Of a DNA stretch of 64,000 nucleotides, positions 8,945 through 19,190 are shown piece after piece. Numbering within the stretch: position 1 is the first letter of the stretch; each line of letters opens with the position of its first letter. Location of the stretch: contig NC_021499.1 in the NCBI RefSeq assembly GCF_000412695.1, positions 4,960,001 to 5,024,000 on the forward strand, given 5' to 3'. Origin of the DNA: Pseudomonas resinovorans NBRC 106553. Lineage in GTDB: Bacteria > Pseudomonadota > Gammaproteobacteria > Pseudomonadales > Pseudomonadaceae. The notes beneath the pieces were generated by a model. That model worked only from the letters and a program-made list of their open reading frames with translations, had not been told where the DNA came from and made no database searches. Both the position numbers and the translations under genes were made by a program.

Positions 8945-9925
8945 ATGAAGCAGATGACCTTCGCCGACGCCGAGTACGCTGGCAAGCGCAAGCAAACCCG
9001 CAAGGAGTTGTTCCTGATCGAGATGGATCGGGTGGTGCCGTGGAAGGGCTTGATTGCTTTGATCGAGCCACATTATCCGAAAGGTGAAGGTGGCCGTCCG
9101 GCCTACCCGTTGATGGCGATGCTGCGTGTGCATCTGCTGCAGAACTGGTTCGGCTACAGCGATCCAGCGATGGAGGAAGCGCTGTACGAAACCACGATCC
9201 TGCGCCAGTTTGCCGGGCTGAACCTGGAGCGCATCCCCGACGAAACCACCATTCTCAACTTCCGCCGCTTGCTGGAGAAACACGAGCTGGCGGCCGGCAT
9301 CCTCGCTGTCATCAATGGCTATCTGGGCGACCGCGGCCTGTCGCTGCGCCAGGGCACCATCGTCGATGCAACGCTGATCAATGCGCCCAGTTCGACCAAG
9401 AACAAGGACGGCAAGCGCGACCCGGAAATGCACCAGACCAAGAAGGGAAACCAGTATTATTTTGGCATGAAGGCCCACATCGGCGCCGATGACGAATCGG
9501 GTCTGGTGCACAGCGTAGTGGGCACGGCGGCCAATGTGGCGGATGTCACCCAGGTGGACAAATTGCTGCATGGCGACGAAAACGTGGTCTGCGCCGATGC
9601 AGGCTACACCGGTGTCGAAAAGCGGCCCGAGCATGAAGGACGTGAAGTTATCTGGCAGGTGGCGGCACGCCGCAGCACCTACAAAAAACTCGATAAGCGC
9701 AGCGTGCTGTACAAAGCCAAGCGCAAGATTGAAAAGGCCAAGGCTCAGGTGCGCGCCAAGGTCGAGCATCCGTTCCGGGTAATCAAGCGCCAGTTCGGTT
9801 ACACCAAGGTGCGCTTTCGCGGCTTGGCCAAAAACACGGCGCAACTGGTGACACTGTTCGCTCTGTCGAACCTGTGGATGGCGCGCCGACATTTACTGAC
9901 GAATGCAGGAGAGGTGCGCCTGTAA
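8945..9925 (+). CDS. IS5-family transposase
   Basis: The transposase has 326 residues and a DDE catalytic core. The first Asp is D141 in TIVDATLI, the second D218 in VCADAGYTG, and the Glu E274 in AKVEHPFRVIKRQFGYTK, the last matching the IS5-group Y-(2)-R-(3)-E-(6)-K type pattern. The N-terminal part (DUF772-like, about residues 40-115) contains RPAYPLMAMLRVHLLQNWFG, common to IS5 transposases. No stop or frameshift is present, so it could be active. The ATG at MKQMTFADAEY is the first in-frame start inside the element. Codon choice is less GC-biased than in the neighbouring core genes, as expected for a mobile gene. Confidence 0.95.
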   Translation: MKQMTFADAEYAGKRKQTRKELFLIEMDRVVPWKGLIALIEPHYPKGEGGRPAYPLMAMLRVHLLQNWFGYSDPAMEEALYETTILRQFAGLNLERIPDETTILNFRRLLEKHELAAGILAVINGYLGDRGLSLRQGTIVDATLINAPSSTKNKDGKRDPEMHQTKKGNQYYFGMKAHIGADDESGLVHSVVGTAANVADVTQVDKLLHGDENVVCADAGYTGVEKRPEHEGREVIWQVAARRSTYKKLDKRSVLYKAKRKIEKAKAQVRAKVEHPFRVIKRQFGYTKVRFRGLAKNTAQLVTLFALSNLWMARRHLLTNAGEVRL

Positions 9926-10053
9926 TGCGGGAAATGGCCACCGGAGTGGGGTCCGGGTGGCGAAAACGTAAGAAATACTCGTCGAATTGATTGTTTTTTG
10001 ATCATTTGGCGAGTTTAAAAGTTGCGCTAGGTGGTATGCCGGGGAAATACATG

Positions 10054-10070
10054 GCTACTTCAGACCATCC
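10054..10070 (-). repeat. IS5 right terminal inverted repeat
   Basis: Read on the minus strand this is GGATGGTCTGAAGTAGC, the partner of the left repeat at 8881-8897. It is followed directly by the second TTAG. Confidence 0.8.
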
Positions 10071-10074
10071 TTAG
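10071..10074. repeat. Right IS target-site duplication TTAG
   Basis: An exact copy of the TTAG at 8877-8880. Together they mark the insertion point and allow the ancestral rsmZ promoter to be reconstructed by removing 8881-10074. Confidence 0.85.
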
Positions 10075-10089
10075 CGATCTGCCGGCCTC

Positions 10090-10095
10090 GGGCAA
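10090..10095 (-). promoter_or_regulatory. Displaced rsmZ -35-like element
   Basis: TTGCCC on the minus strand would lie 16 bp before the TAATAT -10 of rsmZ if the IS were removed. With the IS present it is about 1.2 kb away and cannot serve rsmZ. It sits inside a small inverted repeat, CGGGCAAGTTGCCCG (10089-10103). Confidence 0.45.
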
Positions 10096-10103
10096 GTTGC
10101 CCG

Positions 10104-10234
10104 AATCGACTTAGGGTGTGATTCTCACGGTACGATTTAAAAATAAAATACTTATAATTCAATAAGTTAATAAATATCTTCCACTGAAACTCACCGTTCA
10201 CCAGCAGCAACTTCCGCCAATTGCGTACGCGCCA
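10104..10234 (-). promoter_or_regulatory. AT-rich linker between GacA site and rsmZ promoter
   Basis: About 130 bp of non-coding DNA, with 10130-10190 strikingly AT-rich (several TAAATA and TTATAA runs) in an otherwise GC-rich chromosome. In P. aeruginosa and P. protegens the region between the GacA site and the rsmZ promoter is AT-rich and is bound by H-NS-like MvaT/MvaU proteins and IHF. I infer the same role here. I see no gene in it. Confidence 0.5.
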
Positions 10235-10252
10235 TGTAAGCAATCGCTTACA
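10235..10252. promoter_or_regulatory. GacA upstream activating sequence for rsmZ
   Basis: TGTAAGCAATCGCTTACA is a perfect match to TGTAAG-N6-CTTACA, the palindromic site bound by phosphorylated GacA upstream of rsmX/Y/Z in Pseudomonas. It lies just past the rpoS terminator. Removing the IS puts it roughly 175-190 bp upstream of the inferred rsmZ start, consistent with the distant UAS known in P. protegens. With the IS it is about 1.37 kb away. Confidence 0.92.
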
Positions 10253-10267
10253 TGATGGCGCATAAAA

Positions 10268-10289
10268 AAGCCCGACCTAGGTCGGGCTT
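10268..10289 (-). terminator. rpoS terminator
   Basis: A 22-bp perfect palindrome, AAGCCCGACC followed by its complement around CTAG, lies 18 bp after the rpoS stop. On the minus strand a run of six Ts follows. It ends 15 bp before the GacA site, insulating rsmZ control from rpoS transcription. Confidence 0.9.
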
Positions 10290-10307
10290 CTTCAAACTCG
10301 CGTCTGG

Positions 10308-11312
10308 CTACTGGAACAGCGCGTCGCTGGACAGGCCGTTCTTCTCCAGAATTTCCCGCAGGCGCTTCAGCGCTTCCACCTGGATCTGCCTCACCCGCTC
10401 GCGGGTCAGGCCGATTTCCTGGCCGACTTCCTCGAGGGTGCAGCTCTCGTGGCCACGAAGGCCGAAGCGCCGCACCACCACTTCGCGCTGCTTGTCGGTC
10501 AGTTCGGACAGCCACTGATCGATGCTTTGCGAAAGGTCGTCGTCCTGCAGCAGTTCACAGGGATCGGTGGGACGATCGTCGGTCAGGGTGTCCAACAGGG
10601 TCTTGTCGGAGTCCGGCCCGAGGGAGACATCCACCGAGGTTACCCGCTCGTTGAGGCCGAGCATGCGCTTGACCTCGTCAACCGGCTTTTCCAGCAGGTT
10701 GGCGATCTCTTCCGGCGAGGGCTCGTGATCCAGCTTGTGGGTCAGTTCCCGTGCCGCGCGCAGATAGACGTTGAGTTCCTTGACCACGTGAATCGGCAAC
10801 CGGATGGTCCGGGTCTGATTCATGATGGCCCGTTCAATGGTCTGACGGATCCACCAGGTGGCGTAGGTCGAGAAGCGGAAGCCCCGCTCGGGATCGAATT
10901 TCTCCACCGCCCGGATCAGGCCGAGGTTGCCCTCTTCGATCAGGTCGAGCAGCGAAAGGCCGCGATTGACGTAACGCCGCGCGATCTTCACCACAAGTCG
11001 GAGGTTGCTTTCGATCATGCGCTTGCGCCCGGCCGGATCACCACGCTGCGCAAGGCGCGCGAAGTGCACTTCTTCTTCCGGGGTAAGCAGGGGGGAGAAA
11101 CCGATTTCGTTGAGGTACAGCTGGGTCGCGTCGAGCGCGCGGGTGTAGTCGATGTACTTGTGTTGCTTGGGTGAGGTTGAATGCCGGGATTTTGCGGTCG
11201 GCTGAGGCGCGTCGCTCTCCTCGCTCAACGCATCGTCCAAAATGACGCCTGGCTCCAGGAGGAGCAGTTCGTCATCGACGTCAAACTCCGGCGCTTCTTT
11301 ATTGAGTGCCAT
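10308..11312 (-). CDS. rpoS: RNA polymerase sigma factor RpoS
   Basis: RpoS is the stationary-phase and general stress sigma factor. The product has 334 residues, the usual Pseudomonas length. Region 1.2 is [17 protein letters not shown] (near 60); region 2 contains [20 protein letters not shown] and the -10-binding [18 protein letters not shown] (near 146-163); region 3 contains [11 protein letters not shown]; region 4 has the helix-turn-helix [20 protein letters not shown] (near 293-312). No disruption is present. The ATG follows AAGGGA. As in other pseudomonads, the main rpoS promoter is probably inside nlpD; an imperfect hairpin at 11379-11409 lies in the 106-bp leader between the two genes. 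Confidence 0.97.
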   Translation of the reverse strand: MALNKEAPEFDVDDELLLLEPGVILDDALSEESDAPQPTAKSRHSTSPKQHKYIDYTRALDATQLYLNEIGFSPLLTPEEEVHFARLAQRGDPAGRKRMIESNLRLVVKIARRYVNRGLSLLDLIEEGNLGLIRAVEKFDPERGFRFSTYATWWIRQTIERAIMNQTRTIRLPIHVVKELNVYLRAARELTHKLDHEPSPEEIANLLEKPVDEVKRMLGLNERVTSVDVSLGPDSDKTLLDTLTDDRPTDPCELLQDDDLSQSIDQWLSELTDKQREVVVRRFGLRGHESCTLEEVGQEIGLTRERVRQIQVEALKRLREILEKNGLSSDALFQ

Positions 11313-11378
11313 TGTTGTTGTCCCTTGCTGAGTTCGACAACAAGCCCTAGCGATGCCTTACTTCCCTGGCGCCGCCCG

Positions 11379-11409
11379 AGCCCGTCCTTACCACGTGGTG
11401 GAACGGGCT
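11379..11409 (-). other. Hairpin in the rpoS 5' leader
   Basis: AGCCCGT and ACGGGCT (7 bp) enclose a bulge and the inner palindrome ACCACGTGGT. No T-run follows on the minus strand, so this looks more like leader RNA structure than a terminator. It lies between the nlpD stop and the rpoS start. Confidence 0.45.
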
Positions 11410-11418
11410 GAAAGCGGA

Positions 11419-12300
11419 TCAACGACGAGGCAGGTATTGCAGTGGATCTACAGGTTTACCCTGACGGCGAATTTCAAAATGAAGCTTCACCCGGTCAGTT
11501 CCCGTTGAGCCCATCTCGGCAATTGTCTGCCCGACCTTGACCTGCTGTCCCTCCCGCACCAACAACCTGCGGTTATGACCGTAGGCGCTTACGTAGGTAT
11601 CGCTGTGTTTGATGATGACCAATTCGCCGTAGCCCCGTAATCCACTTCCGGCATAAACAACTGATCCATCTGACGCAGCCAAGACAGGCTGGCCTAATTC
11701 CCCAGCGATATCAATCCCTTTATTCAAACTGCCGTTTGATGAAAAACGACCAATCAGCGGGCCATTCGCAGGCCATACCCAACCGGCTGAAGAGCGCGGA
11801 ATAGACGCGTTCGTGCTCGCAGGCGGGGGACTGGCCACCGGTTGCGCCACCTGGGGTTGCGGGCGGACAGACGGTTGCTGTGCCGGCACTGGCGGGCGGC
11901 TGGAAACGCTGCTGCCCGACTTAGGAACGGTGGCGACAGGCGCACTGGCAACCGCAGTAGGACGTGCCTGACCAGGCTGACCGTCAAAGCGAATTATCTG
12001 GCCTGGCCGTATTACATAGGGCGGAGGAATGCCGTTGCGGGCAGCCAGGGCCTTCCAGTCCCAGCCGAAACGGAAGGCGATGGAATAGAGGGTGTCGCCA
12101 CGTTGGACCCGGTACTGTCCACTGGTGACCGGTTGCCGCTGCGGGGTCGAGGCTGCGCCCGAATGATTGCGGTCGACGACGCTGGCGCCACCTTTCTGGG
12201 TGCTGGAACAGCCGCTCAGCAAGATGCCGACGGCCACAGCGGGCAACCAGGTGAGCCCATTCCCCATGCTAATCCACTGCCGAATGGCCATCAGGCTCAC
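11419..12300 (-). CDS. nlpD: NlpD-like LysM/M23 lipoprotein, amidase activator
   Basis: This outer-membrane lipoprotein activates the septal amidase AmiC in cell separation. With the GTG start chosen here (AAGGGG 6 nt upstream) it has 293 residues; a TTG six codons earlier is possible. The lipobox is LLSGC near residues 26-30. A LysM domain with YRVQRGDTLYSIAFRFGWDW follows near 62-105, then a long Pro/Gln/Ser linker, then a LytM (M23) domain. In that domain the metal residues are degraded: NKGIDIAG replaces HxGxD and KLHFE replaces HxH, as expected for a non-enzymatic activator. It lies downstream of pcm and surE. Confidence 0.92.
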   Translation of the reverse strand: MSLMAIRQWISMGNGLTWLPAVAVGILLSGCSSTQKGGASVVDRNHSGAASTPQRQPVTSGQYRVQRGDTLYSIAFRFGWDWKALAARNGIPPPYVIRPGQIIRFDGQPGQARPTAVASAPVATVPKSGSSVSSRPPVPAQQPSVRPQPQVAQPVASPPPASTNASIPRSSAGWVWPANGPLIGRFSSNGSLNKGIDIAGELGQPVLAASDGSVVYAGSGLRGYGELVIIKHSDTYVSAYGHNRRLLVREGQQVKVGQTIAEMGSTGTDRVKLHFEIRRQGKPVDPLQYLPRR

Positions 12301-12452
12301 TCTTGTCCCCTTTCCCAACGTTCCAAGGTCCTAGCTGTTTATTGTGCCGGAAATATCCGGACGAGCCAGCCGCCTACTGCACAAAGTACAGCAGGAGGAC
12401 GGCCTGGCGATGCATCAGAAAGTTGCCCGCGACGCAGGTTCCCGATTGCGGG

Positions 12453-13130
12453 TCAGGCCAGGGGCCCGTTGAGCAGCGGTACGAAACGCACCGCGTCGAG
12501 TACATGGCGGGTGAAACCCTGCTCTTCGCGAACGATCAGCATCAGTTGCTGGACATCGCCCGCGCCCACCGGGATGACCAGCCGCCCGCCAGGGGCCAAC
12601 TGGTCCAGCAGCGCCTGGGGAACGTCCGCCGCTGCGGCGGTCACGATGATGCCGTTATAGGGAGCCAGCGCAGGCCAGCCCTCCCAGCCATCGCCCCAGC
12701 GGAACACCACGTTGCGCAGGTTCAACACGGCGAGGCGCTCCTTGGCCTTGTCCTGCAGCACCTGGATGCGCTCCACGGAGAATACCCGCTCGACCAGTTG
12801 CGCCAGGATGGCGGTCTGGTAGCCCGAGCCGGTGCCTATCTCCAGCACCTTGTCCAACGGACCGGCCGCCAGCAGCAACTCGGTCATCCGCGCGACCATG
12901 TACGGCTGCGAGATGGTCTGATTGTGCCCGATCGGCAGCGCGGTGTCCTCGTAGGCACGATGGGCCAGGGCCTCATCGACGAACAGGTGACGCGGTGTCC
13001 GGCGGATGGTCTCGAGCACATGGGCGTTGGACAGCCCCTCCTCGTACAGCCGCTGGATAAGGCGTTCGCGAGTGCGCTGGGAGGTCATGCCTATCCCGCG
13101 GCGCATCAGTTCGTCCTGTTCCCGAGGCAT
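12453..13130 (-). CDS. pcm: Protein-L-isoaspartate O-methyltransferase
   Basis: Pcm uses SAM to methylate L-isoaspartyl residues in aged proteins, starting their repair. The product has 225 residues from the ATG that overlaps the surE stop by 1 nt and has GGAGGG 9 nt upstream. An internal start at [10 protein letters not shown] (13088) would give 211 residues, the length usually annotated in P. aeruginosa. SAM-binding motif I is [16 protein letters not shown] near residue 97. The upstream segment [20 protein letters not shown] is characteristic of the family. It is in the stationary-phase operon surE-pcm-nlpD-rpoS. Confidence 0.95.
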   Translation of the reverse strand: MPREQDELMRRGIGMTSQRTRERLIQRLYEEGLSNAHVLETIRRTPRHLFVDEALAHRAYEDTALPIGHNQTISQPYMVARMTELLLAAGPLDKVLEIGTGSGYQTAILAQLVERVFSVERIQVLQDKAKERLAVLNLRNVVFRWGDGWEGWPALAPYNGIIVTAAAADVPQALLDQLAPGGRLVIPVGAGDVQQLMLIVREEQGFTRHVLDAVRFVPLLNGPLA

Positions 13131-13879
13131 CAGAGCAGGCCCTCCAACCAGCTATCGAGACCGCTGAAGGCCTCGTTGAACGTCCGATCGAGCTGCAAGG
13201 GCGTGACGGACACGTAGCCCTGCATCACGGCGTGGAAGTCCGTGCCCGGGCCGCCGTCCTCGGCGTCACCGGCAGCGGAGATCCAGTATCCCTCCTTGCC
13301 CCGTGGATTGACCACTTTGACCGGCGCCGCCGCGCGTGCGCGATGGCCCAACCGGGTGAGCTGGATACCGCGGATGCGTTCCAGCGGCAGGTTCGGGATG
13401 TTCACGTTGAGCACGGTTCGCGGCGGCAGGTCGAGACGGTCGTGGGCCGCCACCAGCCGGCGAGCGATGTGCGCGGCGGCGGGCAGGTTGTCGACCTGGC
13501 GCGACAGCAACGAAAAGGCGAACGCCGGCAGAGCGAGAAAGCGCCCTTCCAGAGCAGCAGCCACGGTGCCGGAATACAGCACGTCATCCCCGAGGTTGGC
13601 GCCGAGGTTGATGCCCGACACCACCAGGTCCGGCAGCTGCTCGAGCATGCCGTTGAGCCCGAGATGGACGCAGTCGGTCGGCGTGCCATTCAGGCTGATG
13701 AAGCCATTCTCCAGCGTGCTGGGGTGTAGCGGGCGGTCCAGCGTCAGGGAACTGCTGGCACCACTCTTGTCCTGGTCCGGCGCGATGACCACGCAATCGG
13801 CGTAGTCCTCGAGCGCACCATACAGAGCGGCGAGACCGGGGGCATTCACCCCGTCGTCGTTGGAAATCAGAATGCGCAT
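13130..13879 (-). CDS. surE: 5'/3'-nucleotidase SurE
   Basis: SurE is a metal-dependent phosphatase acting on nucleoside monophosphates and short polyphosphate, tied to stationary-phase survival. The product has 249 residues. The metal-binding N-terminus is [15 protein letters not shown] with D8 and D9; S41 in [15 protein letters not shown] and the Asn of [21 protein letters not shown] (about 90-109) complete the site. Its start overlaps the end of truD by 13 nt and its stop overlaps pcm by 1 nt, implying coupled translation. Confidence 0.96.
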   Translation of the reverse strand: MRILISNDDGVNAPGLAALYGALEDYADCVVIAPDQDKSGASSSLTLDRPLHPSTLENGFISLNGTPTDCVHLGLNGMLEQLPDLVVSGINLGANLGDDVLYSGTVAAALEGRFLALPAFAFSLLSRQVDNLPAAAHIARRLVAAHDRLDLPPRTVLNVNIPNLPLERIRGIQLTRLGHRARAAAPVKVVNPRGKEGYWISAAGDAEDGGPGTDFHAVMQGYVSVTPLQLDRTFNEAFSGLDSWLEGLL

Positions 13880-14925
13880 GGGTTTTCCGTCTGCCCCGCC
13901 GGCAGCAGATCGACGAGCTCACGCACCACTGCGGTGGCGAAGCATCCAGCCGGCAGGACGAATTCCAGTTGCAGAACGTCAGGCTCGGGATAATGCCACG
14001 TCAGACCGCCGATGGGGAGGCGGAGGATGCGCCGTTCGTGCGCCATTCCCGCTTTGGCCAACCAGTGGCAAAGTGCCGGCTCAGCCGCGGCCAGCGCCGC
14101 TTCCAGCGTTTGCGCCTGTCCCTGGGCGGAGGATGCGCCCTCGCCCCAGAGCGGCCCGGTCGGGTGCAGATCGAGTTGCGCCAGTCGCGGATCGCTGCAC
14201 TCCGCCTCGCCCGCCGGGAAGAAGCTGCGGCTGTCGGTGAAGGCCAGCAGATCGCCAACCAGGGCCTGGTCCCAGGTACCGGCGGCGACACGCTCGGCCA
14301 GCGCCCGGTTGAACAGGAAGCTGCGTCCCGCCGATAGCAGGCGCGAACGCAGGTTGCGCTGCACCGGCAGTTCGTCGCGCTCGGCGAAGGCGCGGGCATC
14401 GACCACATTGCCGCCGCCATGACCGAAGCGCTGCAAGCCGAAGTAGTTGGGCACACCGGCTGCGGCCAGGCGTTCGAGGCGCGCATCCAGCTGTTGGCGA
14501 TCAGCCGCCAGGCGGGTCAGGCGCAGGGTGAAACCGTTTGCCGAATGGGCGCCACGCTGCAGCTTGCGCTTGTGGCGCATGCTTTTCAGGATGCGCAGAT
14601 TGGCGTTCTCGGCGACGGACAGGTCCGGATCGGCCTTGCCCGGCAGATGCAGGCTGAACCACTGGCGAGTCAGGGCCTGGCGATCCTTGAGACCGGCATA
14701 GCTGATCACTTTCAGGGGCACGCCGGCCGCCCGAGCGATACGCCGGGCCGCCTCCTCGGTGTTCAGCTCGCGCTTCTCCACCCAGAGCCACAGGTGCTCG
14801 CCTTCGCCTTCCAGGGGGATGTCCAGCACCTCATCGACCTGGAAATCCTCGGCCACGGCCTTCAGCTGCGCCTGCCCCAGGGGTTCGCCGTGGGCGCGCG
14901 GGCCCAGCAGTTCGAGTTCGTTCAT
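13867..14925 (-). CDS. truD: tRNA pseudouridine(13) synthase TruD
   Basis: TruD converts U13 in tRNA-Glu to pseudouridine. The product has 352 residues, the usual length. The catalytic Asp is in [17 protein letters not shown] near residue 80. The TRUD insertion domain follows at about 155-300. Family motifs [15 protein letters not shown] and [13 protein letters not shown] are present. The ATG overlaps the ispF stop by 4 nt (ATGA). Confidence 0.96.
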   Translation of the reverse strand: MNELELLGPRAHGEPLGQAQLKAVAEDFQVDEVLDIPLEGEGEHLWLWVEKRELNTEEAARRIARAAGVPLKVISYAGLKDRQALTRQWFSLHLPGKADPDLSVAENANLRILKSMRHKRKLQRGAHSANGFTLRLTRLAADRQQLDARLERLAAAGVPNYFGLQRFGHGGGNVVDARAFAERDELPVQRNLRSRLLSAGRSFLFNRALAERVAAGTWDQALVGDLLAFTDSRSFFPAGEAECSDPRLAQLDLHPTGPLWGEGASSAQGQAQTLEAALAAAEPALCHWLAKAGMAHERRILRLPIGGLTWHYPEPDVLQLEFVLPAGCFATAVVRELVDLLPAGQTENPCAF

Positions 14926-15395
14926 AGCGGCAGCAACAGGGCCACCGCGTGAACGGCGATGCCCTCCTCGCGACCGGTGAAGCCAAGCTTCTCGGTGGTG
15001 GTGGCCTTGACGTTGACCTGGTCCAGCCCGACCTCCAGGTCGGCGGCGATAGCGGCGCGCATGGCCTCGATATGCGGGGCCATCTTCGGCGCCTGGGCCA
15101 CTATGGTCCCGTCGACGTTACCGACCTTCCAGCCCTTGGCCTTGACCAGGGACACCACGTGGCGCAGGAGCACGCGGCTGTCGGCACCCTTGAACGTCGG
15201 ATCGGTGTCGGGGAAGTGCTTGCCGATGTCGCCCAGCGCCGCAGCGCCCAGCAGCGCATCGGACAGCGCATGGAGCAGCACGTCGCCGTCGGAATGGGCG
15301 ATGAGCCCAAACTTGTGGGGAATGCGTACGCCGCCCAGGGTGACGAAATCGCCCTCGCCAAAGCGGTGTACATCGTAGCCATGGCCAATTCGCAT
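14922..15395 (-). CDS. ispF: 2-C-methyl-D-erythritol 2,4-cyclodiphosphate synthase
   Basis: IspF carries out the cyclisation step of the MEP isoprenoid pathway. The product has 157 residues and would form the family's trimer. Zinc ligands are visible as D8 and H10 in [10 protein letters not shown] and the His in [20 protein letters not shown] near residue 42. It heads the truD-surE-pcm-nlpD-rpoS gene string. A terminator hairpin ends only 9 bp before its ATG, and its likely ribosome site falls in the 3' arm of that hairpin, so translation may depend on RNA folding. Confidence 0.96.
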   Translation of the reverse strand: MRIGHGYDVHRFGEGDFVTLGGVRIPHKFGLIAHSDGDVLLHALSDALLGAAALGDIGKHFPDTDPTFKGADSRVLLRHVVSLVKAKGWKVGNVDGTIVAQAPKMAPHIEAMRAAIAADLEVGLDQVNVKATTTEKLGFTGREEGIAVHAVALLLPL

Positions 15396-15403
15396 AAAGA
15401 AGA

Positions 15404-15425
15404 ACGCCCTGAAAAGTCAGGGCGT
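15404..15425 (-). terminator. fghA terminator / ispF leader hairpin
   Basis: On the minus strand, ACGCCCTGA pairs perfectly with TCAGGGCGT around a 4-nt loop, followed by a T-rich stretch (TTCTTCTTT) that runs into the ispF ATG. It lies 23 bp after the fghA stop. It probably ends the adhC-fghA transcript and may attenuate ispF. Confidence 0.8.
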
Positions 15426-15448
15426 GATTCTACCCGCTTTGGTTGCGC

Positions 15449-16294
15449 TTAGGCTTTCAGCGCCTCAGCGTGATGCTTCAGATGATCGCCGATGAAACTG
15501 GCGATGAAGTAGTAGCTGTGGTCGTAGCCCGGCTGCAGGCGCAGGGTCAACGGATGTCCGGCGGCCTTCGCCGCCGCCTGGAGGGCTTCGGGCTTGAGCT
15601 GGTTGGCGAGGAAGTCGTCGCGGTCGCCCTGGTCCACCAGTATCGGCAGGCGCTCGCCGGCCTCGGCCAGCAGCATGCAGGCATCCCACTCGCGCCAGCG
15701 GGCGCGGTCGTCACCCAGGTAACGGCTGAAGGCCTTCTCGCCCCAGGGGCAGGCCATGGGGTTGCTGATGGGCGCGAAGGCCGACAGCGACTGGTAACGC
15801 CCCGGGTTGCGCAGCGCGCAGACCAGCGCACCGTGGCCGCCCATGGAGTGGCCACTGATTCCGCGCTTGTCGGAGACCGGGAAATTGGCCTCGATCAGTG
15901 CCGGCAGCTCATGCACCACGTAGTCGTGCATGCGGTAATGGCGCGCATAGGGCTCCTGGGTGGCGTTCAGGTAGAAGCCCGCCCCCAGACCGAAGTCCCA
16001 GGCGTTGTCCGGATCGCCGGGCACATCGGCGCCGCGCGGGCTGGTGTCCGGGGCGACGATGATCAGCCCGAGCTCGGCCGCCAGGCGCTGGGCGCCGGCT
16101 TTCTGCATGAAGTTCTCGTCGGTGCAGGTCAGCCCCGACAGCCAGTAGAGCACCGGCAGCTTCTGGCCCTGTTCCGCCTGGGGCGGCAGGTAGACGGCGA
16201 ACACCATGTCGCAGTTGAGGCTGGTGGAACGGTGTCGATAGCGCTTGTGCCAGCCGCCGAAGCTCTTGTTGCTGGAGACGATTTCAAGGGTCAT
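15449..16294 (-). CDS. fghA: S-formylglutathione hydrolase
   Basis: This esterase hydrolyses S-formylglutathione to formate and glutathione, the second step of glutathione-dependent formaldehyde removal. The product has 281 residues with an alpha/beta-hydrolase triad: Ser in [17 protein letters not shown] near residue 147, Asp in [12 protein letters not shown] near 223 and His in [12 protein letters not shown] near 257. The oxyanion segment [13 protein letters not shown] is typical. The ATG at MTLEIVSS has GGAG 8 nt upstream. It follows adhC with a 79-bp gap holding two hairpins. Confidence 0.95.
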   Translation of the reverse strand: MTLEIVSSNKSFGGWHKRYRHRSTSLNCDMVFAVYLPPQAEQGQKLPVLYWLSGLTCTDENFMQKAGAQRLAAELGLIIVAPDTSPRGADVPGDPDNAWDFGLGAGFYLNATQEPYARHYRMHDYVVHELPALIEANFPVSDKRGISGHSMGGHGALVCALRNPGRYQSLSAFAPISNPMACPWGEKAFSRYLGDDRARWREWDACMLLAEAGERLPILVDQGDRDDFLANQLKPEALQAAAKAAGHPLTLRLQPGYDHSYYFIASFIGDHLKHHAEALKA

Positions 16295-16309
16295 GGAGCG
16301 ATCTCCGTA

Positions 16310-16329
16310 GGGTGCGCCATTACGCACCC
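16310..16329. repeat. GTAGGGTG-type hairpin repeat, copy 1
   Basis: GGGTGCG and CGCACCC (7 bp) enclose CCATTA, preceded by GTA. It resembles the hairpin starting GTAGGGTGC at 48051. Such short intergenic hairpins are common in Pseudomonas. It lies between adhC and fghA. Confidence 0.5.
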
Positions 16330-16343
16330 GTGGGTTTCCGGAT

Positions 16344-16365
16344 CGGACGGCGCATGCGCCGTCCG
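16344..16365. repeat. 22-bp perfect palindrome between adhC and fghA
   Basis: CGGACGGCGC followed by AT and then GCGCCGTCCG forms a strong GC hairpin 8 bp after the adhC stop. Without a T-run it is more likely an intercistronic RNA hairpin than a full terminator. Confidence 0.6.
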
Positions 16366-16373
16366 GGCTCGCC

Positions 16374-18479
<2,106 letters not shown>

Positions 18480-18504
<25 letters not shown>

Positions 18505-19190
18505 CGCAGCCACTCGAGGTCTTCAGGACGGGTGACCTTGAGGTTGTCGGCGCGGCCTTCCACCAGCCTGGGGGCGGCGCCCGCCCACTCCATGGCGGAG
18601 GCTTCGTCGGTGATGGCGACACCGGCCACCAGGGCATCAGCCAGGGCCCGGTGCAGGGCGCCGAAGCGGAACATCTGCGGCGTGTAGGCCTGCCAGATCA
18701 GGCTGCGGTCGACGGTTTCCGCGACCCGGCCATCAGCCCCGACGCGCTTGAGGGTATCCCGCGCGGGAACCGCGAGCAGACCACCCACCGGGTCGTCGGC
18801 CAGCTCGCTAAGCAGCAGGTCGAGGTCGAAACGCGAGAGATTGGGCCGCGCCGCGTCATGCACCAGTACCCAGTCATGGGCACGGGCGCCATGTTCGGCC
18901 AGGCGCAGCAGGGCACTGAGTACCGAGTCGGAGCGCTCCTTGCCACCATCGGCGCGGATGATGCGCTCGTCGGCGGCGCAAGCCAGGTTCGGCCAGTAGG
19001 GATCGTCCACCGACAGGGCGATCACCAGCCCCTTGAGCTGAGGATGATCGAGGAAGCAGTCGAGGCTGTGCTCGATGATGCTGCGTCCGGCGAGTTCGAG
19101 GTATTGCTTGGGCCGGTCCGCGCGCATGCGGGCACCGACGCCGGCGGCGGGAATCACCGCCCAGAAGAAGGGGGTATCGGACTGGCTCAT
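18480..19190 (-). CDS. ispD: 2-C-methyl-D-erythritol 4-phosphate cytidylyltransferase
   Basis: IspD joins CTP to MEP in the isoprenoid pathway. The product has 236 residues. The nucleotide-binding glycine-rich start is VIPAAGVGARMRADRPKQYL (near 12-31, with the catalytic Arg and Lys), followed by VLVHDAARPNLS near 110 and the Lys in ADNLKVTRPEDL near 218. It overlaps the ftsB stop by 4 nt at its start and the LysR gene at its end. ispF is 3 kb away, separated by the formaldehyde genes. Confidence 0.96.

Larger units (their letters stand above)
8881..10070 (+). mobile_element. IS5-family (IS5 group) insertion sequence, 1,190 bp
   Basis: The element is complete. Its imperfect terminal repeats begin GGA and share TCTGAA at 8887-8892 and at the mirrored right-end position; 11 of the first 16 positions match. 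It carries one DDE transposase gene reading rightwards and is flanked by a 4-bp TTAG duplication. The length matches E. coli IS5 (1,195 bp). The right 145 bp (9926-10070) after the transposase is non-coding. The intact gene, paired ends and identical duplication point to a fairly recent insertion. It sits in the promoter of rsmZ, between that RNA and its GacA site, and its transposase reads away from rsmZ. Confidence 0.92.

Noticed and set aside
9534..9782. Small open frame inside the IS, second frame
   Set aside because: IS5 elements may carry small secondary frames, but this one has no start signal or known homologue.
10011..10016. GAGTTT at 10011 as the right end of the IS
   Set aside because: It resembles the left end only over AAACTC and has no matching target duplication; the end at 10070 with TTAG on both sides fits better.
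10055..10243. 62-codon open frame on the minus strand crossing the IS right end
   Set aside because: It crosses the IS boundary and the GacA site, so it cannot be an old gene; its AT-rich part is regulatory DNA.
12301..12318. TTG at 12318 as the nlpD start
   Set aside because: The GTG at 12300 has AAGGGG at good spacing and gives a more normal lipoprotein signal length; not fully excluded.
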